From Zeugodacus cucurbitae (taxonomy: Eukaryota; Arthropoda; Insecta; Diptera; Tephritidae), in contig NC_071671.1 of the NCBI RefSeq assembly GCF_028554725.1, positions 62,979,001 to 63,043,000 of the forward strand: DNA of 64,000 nt. Reading direction: 5' to 3'. The notes under the pieces were generated by a model. The model was given only the letters and a program-made list of their open reading frames with translations. It made no database searches and was not told the DNA's origin. Below are positions 1 to 12,600 of this stretch, piece by piece. The translations under genes were made by a program, and so were the position numbers. The first letter of the stretch is position 1. The number at the start of each line of letters is the position of its first letter.

Positions 1-1203
1 TAGTAGTTCGTCATTAGTTGCTTACCATTTACATGTGCCTTGTCTCCTCGTAGAGATGGTGGTGGAAAGTGGCAGGATTAATTGTTAGGGGTTGGTCAAG
101 TAAATTACGTTGTTTTCATAAATGCTCAAGAAAGGGCACATATTATATATGTATGCATAAATACCGTTATAAGTGTTTGCATACGAAACACCTTAAGCCA
201 CTAAAGTAATATACAGTTTTTATTGTTGTGGAGAATTTTTGTGTTTATTGTTTATTTATGAACAATTTAAGAGGCATAGCAAAGCATGGAAAGTGTTTGG
301 ATGAGTTTGTGCGCTTCTTAAGACATTTTAAGGGTAAAGTTTACTTTATTGGCAGTTGATTGCATAACCACAAAAAAAAAAAATCTAAGAAATTAAGTAC
401 TTATATGCTTAACAATTTACTTATCAGTGGTTGAACAGTAGGAAATTAACGCAACTGACCGGATATTAAACATAAAATCCTAAGACGGTATAATAGTGGA
501 ACATCATGTGGTCGGGGTTGTTGTTGGAGAATGCTTGGGAAACTACAAAATGGTTTGCTTGGTTGATAGATATGATTCTACATACATATATATACTCGAT
601 GTAGGTTCGTTTATCTTTTTGTGTATGTGTGTAGGCAGTTAACTTGGGTCAAGTGATGATTTTAAATTGAAATCAAAATTGTGAAAGACTTAAGGCCGCA
701 TTTGCGTAATGGCTTAGTTACTTAATTTTCTAAATATCAAAGTTATCGGACAGCAACACTACGAAATAATACTAAAACAACAACATCATAAACTCTAAAT
801 TGTTGTATGTGTTGTTGTGGTAGGCATGTGTTTGCGCATTTATAGCTGTTTTTGCTATTTTCGTTGGCCTTTCTTACCTACATCAAAATCGTGTGACTTT
901 TTTCTCGCATGCGATTTTCTTGCTACTCACTGAAGCATAAACTTAAACACTTTACAATTTCTTTGGTTTTAAATTTCTTAGAGCATTCTTTGGCACTTTA
1001 CTTAAATGGCAGCTATTTTCTTATTTTATTTTATTTGATTTTATTGCATTTTTCATGTTACTTTTTGCTTTTCATCAACTTTATTTTCGGCAGCGACTTA
1101 ATTCATGCATTTTAATTTATAATTCCTCGGCTTAAAATTGTTGCCGCTCAAGTGCAGCGTCCTTAGCAGTTATGAGCGAAGACTAGTATGTTGCACGTAT
1201 GCA

Positions 1204-1222
1204 TGTGTGTGTGTGTGTGTGT
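1204..1222. repeat. (TG)n microsatellite
   Basis: A pure TG dinucleotide run of about nine units. It is one of several short TG/CA tracts in the window and a likely length-polymorphic locus. Confidence 0.9.
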
Positions 1223-4184
1223 TTAGATCTTCTTGTGCAATTCTTACGCAAGTGTTGTTGTTTGCCAATGGCGTATACATTATTTTACACTTTTAATAGT
1301 TCTTGTTTGTCTCAACGTCGCCTCCTCGCAGTGCCTCATATGCCAAGCATTGTTCTTGTTCTTCTTTTTCGGCAACTTTGCCATGCAATAATCACTGCAT
1401 TTGAATGAATGCTGCCAACAAATTTCATTGTTGCTTTGTTGCTTTGCATTGTTGTTGTGCTTATACTTTCTTGCTTGACAGCGTACAAAGTGAAATTAAA
1501 AGCGCTTATTGGTTCGCACATGCCTGCATGTGTGCGTGTGTTAGCTGGCAAGAAAGTTGAAAGAAACTATAAAATCCTTGTAAGTTCATGCGTATTAAGC
1601 TGTCGCATCTGAACTTACAGCTTCGGCTTCGGCTACAGCTTCAGCTGTTGACGTCCTTCCATCTTTGAACTTGCCAAACAAACACCTACACACACACACT
1701 AAATATTGGTTGTATGTATATGAAACTTATAAGCATATTAATAGGAATATGTGCAAAGTTGTCAAGCTTAACACCAAACTTGTGTATTTTGTTGTTTATT
1801 ATTTGCGCCTAAAAATCCTACAAGCAACAACAATCTATTATGCTGCTGCTCATCAATGTTAAACGACTTGAATTTTTGGAATTTTTTGGAGGAAATTTTA
1901 TAAATTATTTTTGAGAAAAAAATTGAAGAGAATTCACTTCGAGTTTCCAAGTAAGTAAACATCAGAATCATACAAAAATGTTATCTATGAGCTGTGTAAA
2001 GTCATTGAAAAGTTAGCGAGACGATATTCTTGGATATATATGTATTCTTTGTTTTTGGGACCACATTTAAAATCTATATTAATTGGGTTACAATGTCTGA
2101 TTGATTCATTGATTTCAGTAAAGATCACGAAAAATCCAAAATTTTAGAAGAAAGTTATTCAAAACCGTAATCTACTTATAAAATCCTTCTATCTATGTTG
2201 AGAAGTTGTAGAAAGAAACTATGCGACCCCCTCTTTCTACGATAATATATAGCCTAACTGTCTAATGGATAAAGCTTTTTTGTCCAGGTAAAATCGGGAT
2301 CAAACATTTATATAGTTGTAGGACAGGCTAGTAAAACAATATTTATAAAAACACCATATTTTAGTAATTCGAATTTTTTCCGTTTCTAATTCCATTATAA
2401 ACAACCATAATCACATACATTAAGTGTCACGAGCCTTATGGCTTATTGCCGCCATTAAATACTAAATGCATTATGCAACTGCTTCAATACATGTGCCAAA
2501 GTGTGAACGACCACTTGTAGTAACACACCTTTTTAATAAATACGAAATGTTGGCAATTTAACGAGCGGAAAAACTTGTTCTGTGACAATTACGCAGCAGT
2601 TTAAATACTAAGACAAGCTTTTTTGCAATTAGTGTACTGGAAAAAGGCTGCTTAACATTTTGATTAACTGTGAATTACTGCCATTAAGAGGTGTTAATTG
2701 GAATCTTAATTGTTTACACACATTGACGTGGAATGTGTAATATTGTAAATTAGTTTTGGTGATATAAAGGAGTTTAAAAATTAGTTCAACAATATTAGTA
2801 TAAATTGGAGTTTGTAAAACTTAGATAATTTAAAGCTTTGAAAACCGTCGACAGAGCTTTCGTTGAGCTTACAAGCTTTCATCTATTTGTTTTGTGTGGA
2901 GAGTAAATTCCATGTGGCTTTCGTGACTCCAATTTTTTATGAGAACTTTTTATTTATGAAAATATTGACCTGTAGTGCGATAAGTTAAAGTATGACAGAG
3001 TTGTGGATAAGTAATAAATTTTGGGTTCGGAAGGTACATATATTATGAAAAGGCAAGGTTTCATAATTGAAGATGTAAATCGAAAATAAATAACGACCTT
3101 TTCAACTCTACTGGTTGCAAAAATTTCTTAAGATGGTCTAATATGATTTCTCAAAGTCGCTTGACTTCAATATATGCACCTACACACAGGAATAGTATGC
3201 AATAAGAAGCTAAAAATTGAAGTAAGATTTATTAATCGGGGGAGAATTTAAAAAATGTAACAAGCAAAGTATTAAATAAGAAATATTTTTAGTCATGCAA
3301 AATTTATAGAAAAGCTGATTAAGATTTTAAAATGGAAAATACTATAAAAATGTTGCCAATAGTCCTCAAAATTGCCACCGCTTGTCTCTATATAAGTAAT
3401 AAATAAATAAATATTCTTCAAAAAATATTCATACAAAACGCTTAACTGCAACTGGACAAAGCCATTTGCCAATTGCTTAATACATTTTTGCAGAGAAAGA
3501 AATCAACTATCGTCTTAGAAGAAAATAAGAAAATTGCATAATACGCTTAAAGGAGAATTTTCAAAAATTCCAAAGCACACTCATACAGCCACTTTACAAT
3601 ACAACAATTGGCTAGCGGCGTTTGCAGGGTAAGAAAAATAACAACAACAGCAATTGTAGAGAGCTTAGAAAAGTTAAAATGGCGTTTGGTTGTAAGTGTG
3701 TGTGAGTAAATGCGCTTGTATATGTGTGTGTGTGATTATGCTGCTATTTTTATGCGCATATAAGTGTCATCTTAATGAAATGTCCTCAAGCAGCAATTTA
3801 TAATAACCGACCTTAATGATGTAAACCTAAAGTGCACACACATACACAAGCAAATTGTATTTATATGTGTGTGTTTGTGTTTGTTGCTTATGCATAACCC
3901 AACAACTGTGGAAAAACAATACTTATGTGGCATTAGCAAGGGCATTTAAGTTGTCTCAACTTATTTGCGTAATAAATATTTTGTATTAAATCCTCATGCT
4001 ACGCAGGACATAAGCTGTGTCGCTGTTGTTGTTGTTGTTATGTGCGTGCGTCTGTACATGCCGCCTTCAGCAAAGACGAATTAGGTTGAAATCCTTTTTT
4101 TCAGAAAATTTCAACAATACAACAAATGGTGATTTGGGACTATCATCAGGTGAAATTATTTTCTTAAAATTCTATTTTGAGGAA

Positions 4185-4201
4185 ACACACACACACACAC
4201 A
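4185..4201. repeat. (AC)n microsatellite
   Basis: A pure AC run of about eight units, followed by ACATGCATGTACAT-like sequence. It creates a His-Thr run in an overlapping chance frame. Confidence 0.9.
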
Positions 4202-5694
4202 TGCATGTACATACTCTTACACTTGCTTTTAAGCTTAAGCAATTGCTCGCTAGCTTACTTGCTTACTTGGTTGGTAGCTGGCAAAGGAGCGAATGTGTGT
4301 GTTTGAATATATACTATGTGTTTGTTTTTGTGTGTAGCATGTAAGGGAAATTACTAAAACTGCAAGAAATTTTCAACTTAACTTAATGCCACAGAGAAGT
4401 ATAGAGATTTTCTTAACTCATTTTAAGCTTATATGACCAGAAAACATGCCAAGATGGGTCATGCACACACACATACAAATAAACACACACAACCAACAGC
4501 AGCAGAGTTGTAATTTCTGTAATAAAGCGTTACGTAATGCATGTATGCAGCTTAAGAATACAAGAAACAACAGAGACAAGCAGCAGTGGTCGGGCATTAG
4601 CAGTGTAGGTGGTCGGTTGAGAAATTGTGAATATTGCTGGACAGCACAACGACACATACGTATGTATATATGTATATAGCATACATATATACGATATTTC
4701 TACGTTGCATATTCATTTGGATATTGCGAAGAATATGAAGTGCCACAACCACATGTGCATTTGTGTATGTTGTGGCAAGTACAACATCTTTAAGTTGGTA
4801 TTGTAGAAAATCCCCAAGAATACACTCAACAACTAAAAAAGGTTTCTTACGCCAGTGTCTTAATACTGCTTATTGCTTACCGCTTATTTGCTGCCATTTC
4901 TGTTATTATTTGCATGTTTGTAGTTGTTGCTGCTTGCTTGTATGCATGCTTAAGTCCTAAGTTTGTCTAAAATGTAATAGCAATTTTAAGTACATAAGTG
5001 GCTAAGCATATAAACTGGACAACAGTAGCAGCGTAGATTTGTGTGTGTGTGCCAACACTTGTAACATTAATTAACTGGGCTTTTTGTTTTTCGAATTCAA
5101 ATCAAAATCTTATTCGATTTCCAATTACATAAGTAGTTGGCGAAAGTTGTTGGCAGCCAAGCAAGCGATGTTCAGTTGTGCTTAAGCATATTATTAGAAA
5201 TATACAATAGTTTGCGGCAATAATTTGTGGTTACTGCGTTTTGGTTTAGGCGAAACTAATGCGGATTGTTTGGAATTATACTAAGAAATTTGTTTTAATT
5301 AAAAAATGTTTGGTTAAGAATGAATGAGTTGAATGAGTTTAAGAACTTTATTCTTCCAACACATAAGTTAATACCACTTTAAGCCATCTGCAGAAGGCTG
5401 GATGCATAAAAAAGCTTCAGTTTGGGAGCTGCATGATTTGATGCTTCTGGACCGAATTAACGGCTGCGATATGCTGCTGAAACAGAACGAACTCGACCCG
5501 TTTTTAAAGTAACTGGCGACAAAAAATGGATCACATACGACAGTATCAAGCGAAAACCGTAGTGGTCGAAGACCGGTGAATTGTCCCAAACAGTGGCCAA
5601 GCCGGGATTGACGGCCAGGAAGGTTTTGCTCTGTGTTTGGTGGGATTGGAAGGGCACTATGAGCTGCTCCCGTATGGCCAGACGCTTAATTCTA

Positions 5695-6624
5695 ACGGGT
5701 GATTTTTTTGAGGTTAGGATTTTCATGCATTAGTATTTGACAGATCACGTGGGATTTCAGACATGGTGTCAAAGAGAAAGATGCTCAGTATGCTTTGACA
5801 TTTCATCATGAATAGACTTACTAACGAGCAACGCTTGCAAATCATTGAATTTTATTACCAAAATCAGTGTTCGGTTCGAAATGTGTTTATCGACAAATTT
5901 TGTTCAGCGATGAGGCTCATTTCTGGTTGAATGGCTACGTAAATAAGCAAAATTGCCGCATTTGGGGTGAAGAGCAACCAGAAGCCGTTCAAGAACTGCC
6001 CATGCATCCCGAAAAATGCACTGTTTGGTGTGGTTTGTACGCTGGTGGAATCATTGGACCGTATTTTTTCAAAGATGCTGTTGGACGCAACGTTACGGTG
6101 AATGGCGATCGCTATCGTTCGATGCTAACAAACTTTTTGTTGCCAAAAATGGAAGAACTGAACTTGGTTGACATGTGGTTTCAACAAGATGGCGCTACAT
6201 GCCACACAGCTCGCGATTCTATGGCCATTTTGAGGGAAAACTTCGGAGAACAATTCATCTCAAGAAATGGACCCGTAAGTTGGCCACCAAGATCATGCGA
6301 TTTAACGCCTTTAGACTATTTTTTGTGGGGCTACGTCAAGTCTAAAGTCTACAGAAATAAGCCAGCAACTATTCCAGCTTTGGAAGACAACATTTCCGAA
6401 GAAATTCGGGCTATTCCGGCCGAAATGCTCGAAAAAGTTGCCCAAAATTGGACTTTCCGAATGGACCACCTAAGACGCAGCCGCGGTCAACATTTAAATG
6501 AAATTATCTTCAAAAAGTAAATGTCATGAACCAATCTAACGTTTCAAATAAAGAACCGATGAGATTTTGCAAATTTTATGCGTTTTTTTAAAAAAAGTTA
6601 TCAAGCTCTTAAAAAATCACCCTT
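5695..6624 (+). mobile_element. Nested Tc1/mariner-superfamily element, internally deleted
   Basis: A 930-bp element bounded by TA duplications at 5,693-5,694 and 6,625-6,626. The left end reads ACGGGTGATTTTTTT, and the right end read inward on the minus strand is AAGGGTGATTTTTT, giving short terminal inverted repeats of about 14 bp. Removing the element and one TA rejoins the host mariner frame (LNS followed by TVYCEQLD), which fixes the insertion point exactly. An AATAAA lies at about 6,549, after the transposase stop. Full-length members should be longer, because the transposase here lacks most of its N-terminal half. The GGGTGATTTTTT-ended family is familiar from fly genomes, but I cannot give it a firm name. 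Confidence 0.9.
5808..6520 (+). pseudogene. IS630-Tc1-mariner transposase, N-terminal half deleted
   Basis: The transposase would act in the nucleus to excise and insert the element. The original ATG is at 5,808 and starts MNRLTNEQRLQIIEFYYQNQ, a helix-turn-helix-type N-terminus. This frame ends at TGA 5,928-5,930 because of an internal deletion whose junction lies near 5,880-5,890. The catalytic part is open in another frame from 5,867 to 6,520, but its first codon is GTG, not ATG. Counting from that codon, the catalytic Asps are D15 (FSDEAHF), D108 (QQDGA) and D145 (SCDLTPLDYF), with 36 residues between the second and third. The C-terminus ends IIFKK with TAA. The catalytic triad is intact, but the DNA-binding domain cannot be joined to it, so the copy is non-autonomous. 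The open frame suggests a fairly recent deletion. Confidence 0.85.
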
Positions 6625-7082
6625 TACCGTCTACTGCGAACAACTGGACCGCTTGAAGCAGGCGATCGACCAGAAGCGTTCAGAATTGGCCAACAGGAAG
6701 GGTGTAGTGTTCCATCAGAACGACGCCAGACCACACACATTGTTGATGAGTCGTCAAAAGCTACGGATGGGAGGTTTTATCGCATCCACCATATAGACAG
6801 GACATTGCGCCAAGTGATTACCACCTGTTCTTGACATGGCGAACGCCCTTGGTGGTGTAAAGTTGAACTCAAAAAAGGCTTGTGAAAAGTGGCTGTCCGA
6901 GTACTTCGCAAATATGGATAGGGGCTTCTACGAGGAGGGTATTATTAAGTTGCCGTCTAGATGGAAACAGATTATCGAACGAAACGGCTCATATTTGAAC
7001 TAAATCCGATCACTGTAACACTTTTTATTATACATGGAATAAAGAGCAAAAAAGCGAAAGGGATATATTTGACAACCTAATA

Positions 7083-8612
7083 TATCAAGGATGTGGGCAG
7101 AACATATACATATGACACGAAATATTTTCATTTCTATGGAGGGGTTATTAAGCTACATTTTCGGAATACGAAGGATGCTGTTTTTAAATCTAAAGCGGTG
7201 GGAACAACCCTATAAGTTTTGTTTAACTTTTGCATCAGGATAGTCTAAAATTACTCAGCTCTGAACTATTTCCCGTATTATTTGAAAAAGAATTATACTA
7301 AAAATCACTCAAATCTGTCAGTTTGTATAGAAAATTAAATATAGATGTAGATAAAAACAGAGCTATAAAGGTGTAGGCAGTACTTTTAGTATAGTTTTGC
7401 TTTATTGCTGTTTTGTTGTTGTAATGGTCAGAACCATGCAAACGACATATTCGTGCTAAATACGAAGATTGTAAATAAGCATTGGCATTTCTTAAAGCAA
7501 ATAAGCTTTTTAAATTGCAGCAAAACAAAGAACAACAACAAAAAACCAAAGCGTGTTAATTTAGTTACAATAACAAACAATGCAAAATATAATGTCAAAA
7601 GTATTAGCAACACTTATGAGCAAATACAAGCAATACAGCAATAAATGCATACCGAGGCATGCAACATGTATGTATTATGCCAAATATATGCGAGAAAATA
7701 AGCTTTTTTGCTCTCAAAGAAAGAATTTAGCACTGCACTAAATACAGTACTTATTCAGTTTCAGCTGACATGTTGTTGCTTGGCTACTAATGCACTTTGT
7801 TAGTCGGTTAGCTATTTAGTTTGCTAATATGCAACCGCAATCCGAGTCCGAGTCACAGAAATATATTCACCGCTTGCTAGATATAATCCAATAATAATAC
7901 TATTAATAACAGTGGCGTATGAGTATAAGGTGCAAGCAGCAATGAGCGGGCGTTACACACCCACCCAACCACATTAACAAGCCTTAATAGTATTCGCAAG
8001 CGATGGGCTTACCATACACACGTCCAACTTATTGTCCATTGGCACAGAAAATATACAAAATTCTTATTCGCTTTCGACGTCTATTAGCCGCTTTTCAGCT
8101 CAGTTGCTTGGAAATGTAAGTTAAGTCAAAATACCACCATGCATCGGTATATAAGTATATATGACAACAAATAGTTGGTCTGTGACACCTTTAGAAAGGT
8201 CAAATGCATATTTTGTCATTATGCCAGTGGGGAGAGGAGCTCTGTTAACCTTATTCAAATGTGTTTTTTTTTCTTTTGTAGTCTGCAGTTGCAGATTCGC
8301 TGCAAAAATTGTGTTGTAGGTTTCTAAGTCAGAAATTTAGACTAACTTGAAAGCTGGTAGCGGAATGGACGTCATCCATGAATCTGAGGTCTCAATATTT
8401 TTAAGGGATTCAGAGCAATCCAAATAAATTTTTGAAGAAAAATTTTTTAGTTTAAAACATTTCTTGCGACATTTTCGTACTCCCAAGTGTTAAATTCCTG
8501 ACCAAAGTTTTATTTATCGATTTTTTAAACAAAAATTTGGTAATATATTTAGATTTTAAAAACCGATTTTTCCAAAAAAAAAAAAATATAATAGAATTTA
8601 ATTTTTATATGT
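7083..8612. other. Noncoding DNA between transposon remnants
   Basis: AT-rich sequence with no supported gene. The 7,298-7,644 open frames overlap on both strands and are Lys/Asn- or Phe-rich, as expected from base composition. No promoter or splice context stands out. Confidence 0.5.
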
Positions 8613-8765
8613 GACCTGATCTACGGAAAGGGGGCTTAGGTGTCAAAAAATCAATTTTCACTTTTTAGTTGATTCGGTTGGAAGATGAGATGCTTTTTCA
8701 CGTGATAGAATCCAAAAAAAAAAAACTAGTTTTCGCAAGTTAGCTCCCTTTTCGTAGACCAGGTT
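8613..8765. repeat. Imperfect inverted repeat, probable MITE remnant
   Basis: Arms 8,613-8,638 and 8,740-8,765 are inverted copies with 21 of 26 bases paired, separated by about 100 bp of A/T-rich loop containing a TCACGTGA. The left arm begins GACCTGATCTACGG and the right arm, read inward on the minus strand, begins AACCTGGTCTACGA. No clear target duplication was found, so the true boundaries may be wider. It could be an eroded foldback or MITE element. Confidence 0.6.
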
Positions 8766-11700
8766 CCAGGTTAGTCTTTGTAGAACTTTTATAATTTTTT
8801 TTATAAGCCTGAAAAATCAGCCGGTTTCAATAAAAATCGTCTAAACTTGAATATCAAAACTTAATCTTTTATTAGCATCATTTTCATTTACCGCAATTTT
8901 ATTTGCATTTTGACTTCTAGATTCTACTTTAAGTGTATAAATAGCACAAGAAACTTAACTGATTAGCTTAGTTGGTTGCTAGTGGTCAGACGGACATAAC
9001 CGAGAAGTAGCAAGCAAAATCAAGCTTAAATCCCTTTAAGCATTGGCGACATACAAACACATAGACACAACTTCGTTAGAACTATTTTTATGGTCTTAGA
9101 CTGCTTACTGATTTAGTTAAATCTCTTTACCTAACCAGGAAGTGAATATACTCGTGAATGTGCATACACTTGTGTGTAAAAACAAATACCATACTAGCGG
9201 CAAGAAAAATGACATGTGTGCAGTTATGTTATGTAGCTAACTAAGCAAAGTAACCGCATAACAAGATTATAGACATGACAAAGACAATTCAGATAATGCA
9301 AAAGCATAAAATTGCGATTTAAGTGAAAGCAGTGGTCAATATGCATATGTAGATACATAGATATGTACATATGTGAGTACATATATGTACATTTGTGTGT
9401 GCAAAAATTCTTTTATGCAATTGCATTTTGTATTTTTCTATGTGCGGCTTAGGCTTAAGACAATTGTTTCAAATCTGTGGCATTTTTAGATATGTATATT
9501 TAAAATCGAAAAGATGAATATTATAAAATGCATGCCAGCAAATAATGGATTTGAGCGATTTAAAGAAATGCAAATAAAATACCGTTATATGTATTTCAAA
9601 TGCAAAAACATCTATGAATTGCTAATAAGGCAATTTGAAATCACAGCGGGTGGAAAAATGTAGGAATATGCAATGCTGAGACTTGACAAATGTAGATATA
9701 CATATAATATTTGTGGCTGAAGAAATTCAAAAAAAAAAAAATTATGTTCAAGCTAAGAAAGACTTAACTCCAAGCGGTTTTGTTTACATACCGCAATATG
9801 GTGAGTTCGTGAAGACAAAAACAATAACAATATTAAGCAAATACTTGCAACTTAAGCTAAAACCGACAAAGTCTAACGGCCAAATGTGATGACGATGCAG
9901 ACAAAAAGGATTAAATGCTGCAACGTCAATCGTTGCTCAACGGCTCTCAAAATCACACACACATATCTCCTTATATGTATGACCTCCAATGTGACTACTG
10001 AAGATTTGCGACCAAAACCACACAAACACATATTTCTACACATGACATTGAAAGGCCATTGAAAAACTGAAATGCACTCGAAATGTCAAAGATTAAGTTG
10101 GCTTTGATTTCTATTATTATTATTTGTTATTGTATTTTTGCACACTACAGTATGTTCTGCGTCTACTTTGGTTTTGGCGTTAAATATAGTATTTGTGCAC
10201 CAAATAGGGGTTTTCATCAAATCGACGTTTTTTATGTTTTTTTTAACAAATGAAATAAGTCAGTAGAGCATTTGAATGCATTGGCACTCACACTTCAATA
10301 CGCAAGCAACCCCTACCTCTAAGCGGCGAGTCAGCACAGTGGGTCAGTGGTATGAAAAATTCATATTAAAAAATTTTTAAATGAAAATATAAAATTAAAT
10401 TAAAATAAAACTGAAAAAAAAATGTTGTTAAATTCAAGGAAAAAAGAATTTTATCAAAGAATATTTTAAAATTTATTTTGTAAATTAATATTAAATATTT
10501 TTTTAAAATTTATTTATTAAAAAAAATCTTAAAATTAAATTTTTTTAATTAATATACATTTTATTCATTCCACAAGATTGAAAACTAAATTTTACAAAAA
10601 ATATATTTAATAAAGAAATATTAATTTAAGCAAGTAGTAATTGTAGACTTTTTCTATACTTTTTTTATTTTTTTTTTAGTTTCCTTTTCTGTTCTGTTTT
10701 TCTGTTCTTTTTTTTTATTTTTAGAAAAATATTTCAAATATTTTTTTAATATTCATTTGTAGAAATTTTCGATATTTTTGTTATATCTTTAGAATTATTT
10801 AAAGATTGTATTTTCACGTTTTTTTTCAGTTCTAAATTTTAGTAAAAAAAAAATTTTAATGTTTACAATTTTTTCACAACACACTGTGCGATCATCTTCT
10901 AAAGAGTGTATTTGATATTCACTTAAACACATTGCAACGAACAAAAGGCAACAATGTTAACTGAATAAATGACTGATTGGCTGCTTGACTTCACTTCGCA
11001 GGCTCTCCGACTGGCTGGCTGCGTGAATGCTTGCAATTGAGTAACTGGATAAAGCTTTGAATGAATAAGGGAATAAATGTGCGAGTCAATAGATGAATGA
11101 GGCGAGAGCGCCAGCGGGGTAAAGCGTTAGCAATGGATACTCAATGTTTAAATGCATGTGTGTGTTTGTGTGATTGAAGTAGCATTGAAATCCTTCAGTT
11201 ACACTTAAGCGCTGACTGCAGTTAAGCAGCAAACTGTTGACAAAATCAAAAGCAGCGCAAAGCAGCTATACGAAAATTCGCAGATTCGCATACATGCCGT
11301 ACTCGAATGCTGCGCAATGCTTTGGAAAACGCTTCAGATATTCAAAAGCCGGATTAAAGGTTACACAAATGCGCTGCTTCACTGATTTACTTTGTACTTA
11401 AGCGCGCTCTCACATACGAGTACTAATGCGCTCAATGTGGTGTGTGCGTGGAGGCACATGAGAGTCACATATAGGTGGTGCGGTTTGTGTGTGTCCTTTA
11501 AGCTGAGTGTTTTTCGACGACCTCCTTGATTAATACCACTTCAGAATGTGAATGTGTGCACTTGAATGTGAATTTCATTCAGGCAGGCGCGCGAGTGTGT
11601 GTGCAAAAGATCGAAAGTGTTGAGAAATGCACAAAAGTCGTTCCCTCATATTTATCCTTATGCGGTGAGTTTGGGAAACCATGTGTGTTTGTGTGTTTTG

Positions 11701-12600
11701 ATTTTGTTCCTTGTTTATTTTGAGGGTTAAAAAGCTAAGCGTTCATGCGCTTCGTTGAGTGATTTCGAAAATTTCACAGTTAACTGCATTTTATAGCGCG
11801 CTCTTAATCTCTTCTTCGCTAGTTATACGCAAATTTGCTGCGTGGAGTTTGTATGTTTGTGTAAAGCTATGTAGAGGTATACCTTTTTGTATTAATGAAT
11901 TGCTTGCTTGCTCATTATCAGTCTGCTAATGCCTTTTGAAAATTTTCAAAATTTTTATAAGCGATATCGTTTTGGAATTCAAAAAATACTGAAGTGGTTT
12001 GCTTGGTTTTCTTAATATCCCAAAAAATATTTAAAGCTCAAGTATATGCTTTCTAAGTAAATATAATTTTGTTTTATGGTGTTGCCACCTATTTTCAAAT
12101 ATGAATAATTTTAAATAATTTAAAAATGAACAGTAATAAACAGTAATTGTTTATAGTTGAGTAGGGATTTGAAATGCATGAAGTTTTGATAGAGGTTGCC
12201 ACATTTTTTCATTAAGAATCTTCCAAATTTCTTCAAGTGAATACAAAAATAATTAACTTAAAATGCATTGAAAAATATATATAAATTTTGTATGACAAAT
12301 GACAACCAGAGCATGGATTCCTGATAATACAAACTTCTCCATTATATTTTATTTCTATTTTTCAATTATCAAAAGATTTCGAAAATATCATTTTGTTTTT
12401 TTTTTTTTTTACATAAAAACACTTTCTTTGCGGGAATGCTTCGCTCTTTTTTGGGGTTTGTCTTCGATAACCTTTGCTGTAAGGCCTATACGACCACAGC
12501 CGATATAGAATATCCTTTCGGCGACCATCTGAGTGGCAATAACTATATGTATTTTTTTATAATTTAAAACCTTGACTCTTCTTAGCAGTCTTCGAAATGA
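8766..12600. other. Noncoding DNA with an AT-rich block
   Basis: No supported coding sequence. Bases 10,350-10,870 are a strongly A/T-biased block of poly-A, poly-T and AATTT words, probably simple-sequence decay. Bases 11,100-11,720 are somewhat GC-richer and GT-rich. Open frames under 70 codons here carry no recognisable motif. Confidence 0.5.

Larger units (their letters stand above)
1..5340. other. AT-rich noncoding DNA
   Basis: No frame in this stretch has convincing codon structure, domain motifs or splice context. It contains short GT/CA microsatellites, many ACAT/ATGT steps and TTGTTG-type runs typical of dipteran introns and intergenic DNA. Open frames here are under 80 codons and often owe their length to GT repeats that read as Cys-Val. 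I see no transposon ends. It is probably intronic or intergenic. Confidence 0.6.
5365..7003 (+). pseudogene. mariner transposase pseudogene (interrupted)
   Basis: Mariner transposases are DDE enzymes (DD34D) that cut and paste the element at TA sites. Recognisable pieces appear in different frames. Before the insertion are fragments resembling the linker region, then VTGDKKWITYD around the first catalytic Asp, then a piece ending LLPYGQTLNS. After it come TVYCEQLDRLKQAID, then VVFHQNDARPHT, then HPPYRQDIAPSDYHLF with the third Asp, and a C-terminal part ending ERNGSYLN with a stop at 7,001-7,003. The usual HQDNARPHT reads HQNDARPHT, so the second catalytic Asp position holds Asn. There are at least two frameshifts, near 5,508 and 6,770, and the N-terminal DNA-binding domain is missing. 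It is certainly non-functional. The subfamily is not assigned. Confidence 0.85.
5365..7080 (+). mobile_element. Decayed mariner element, interrupted by a second transposon
   Basis: This is a mariner-family DNA transposon copy in two parts, 5,365-5,694 and 6,625-7,080, split by a nested element. The right end is clear. On the minus strand from 7,080 it begins TTAGGTTGTC, a typical mariner terminus, and it is flanked by TA at 7,081-7,082. An AATAAA signal lies near 7,039, after the transposase stop. I could not find a matching left inverted repeat, and similarity to mariner transposase starts only near 5,365, so the 5' end is probably truncated or badly decayed. The two parts total about 790 bp, against about 1.3 kb for a full mariner. 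The copy is dead. Confidence 0.85.

Noticed and set aside
2250..2310. tRNA-like words (CTAATGGATAAAGC followed by GGGATCAAAC)
   Set aside because: The A-box-like part is suggestive, but no acceptor stem or anticodon arm pairs, and the B box is poor. It is at best a decayed tRNA-derived repeat.
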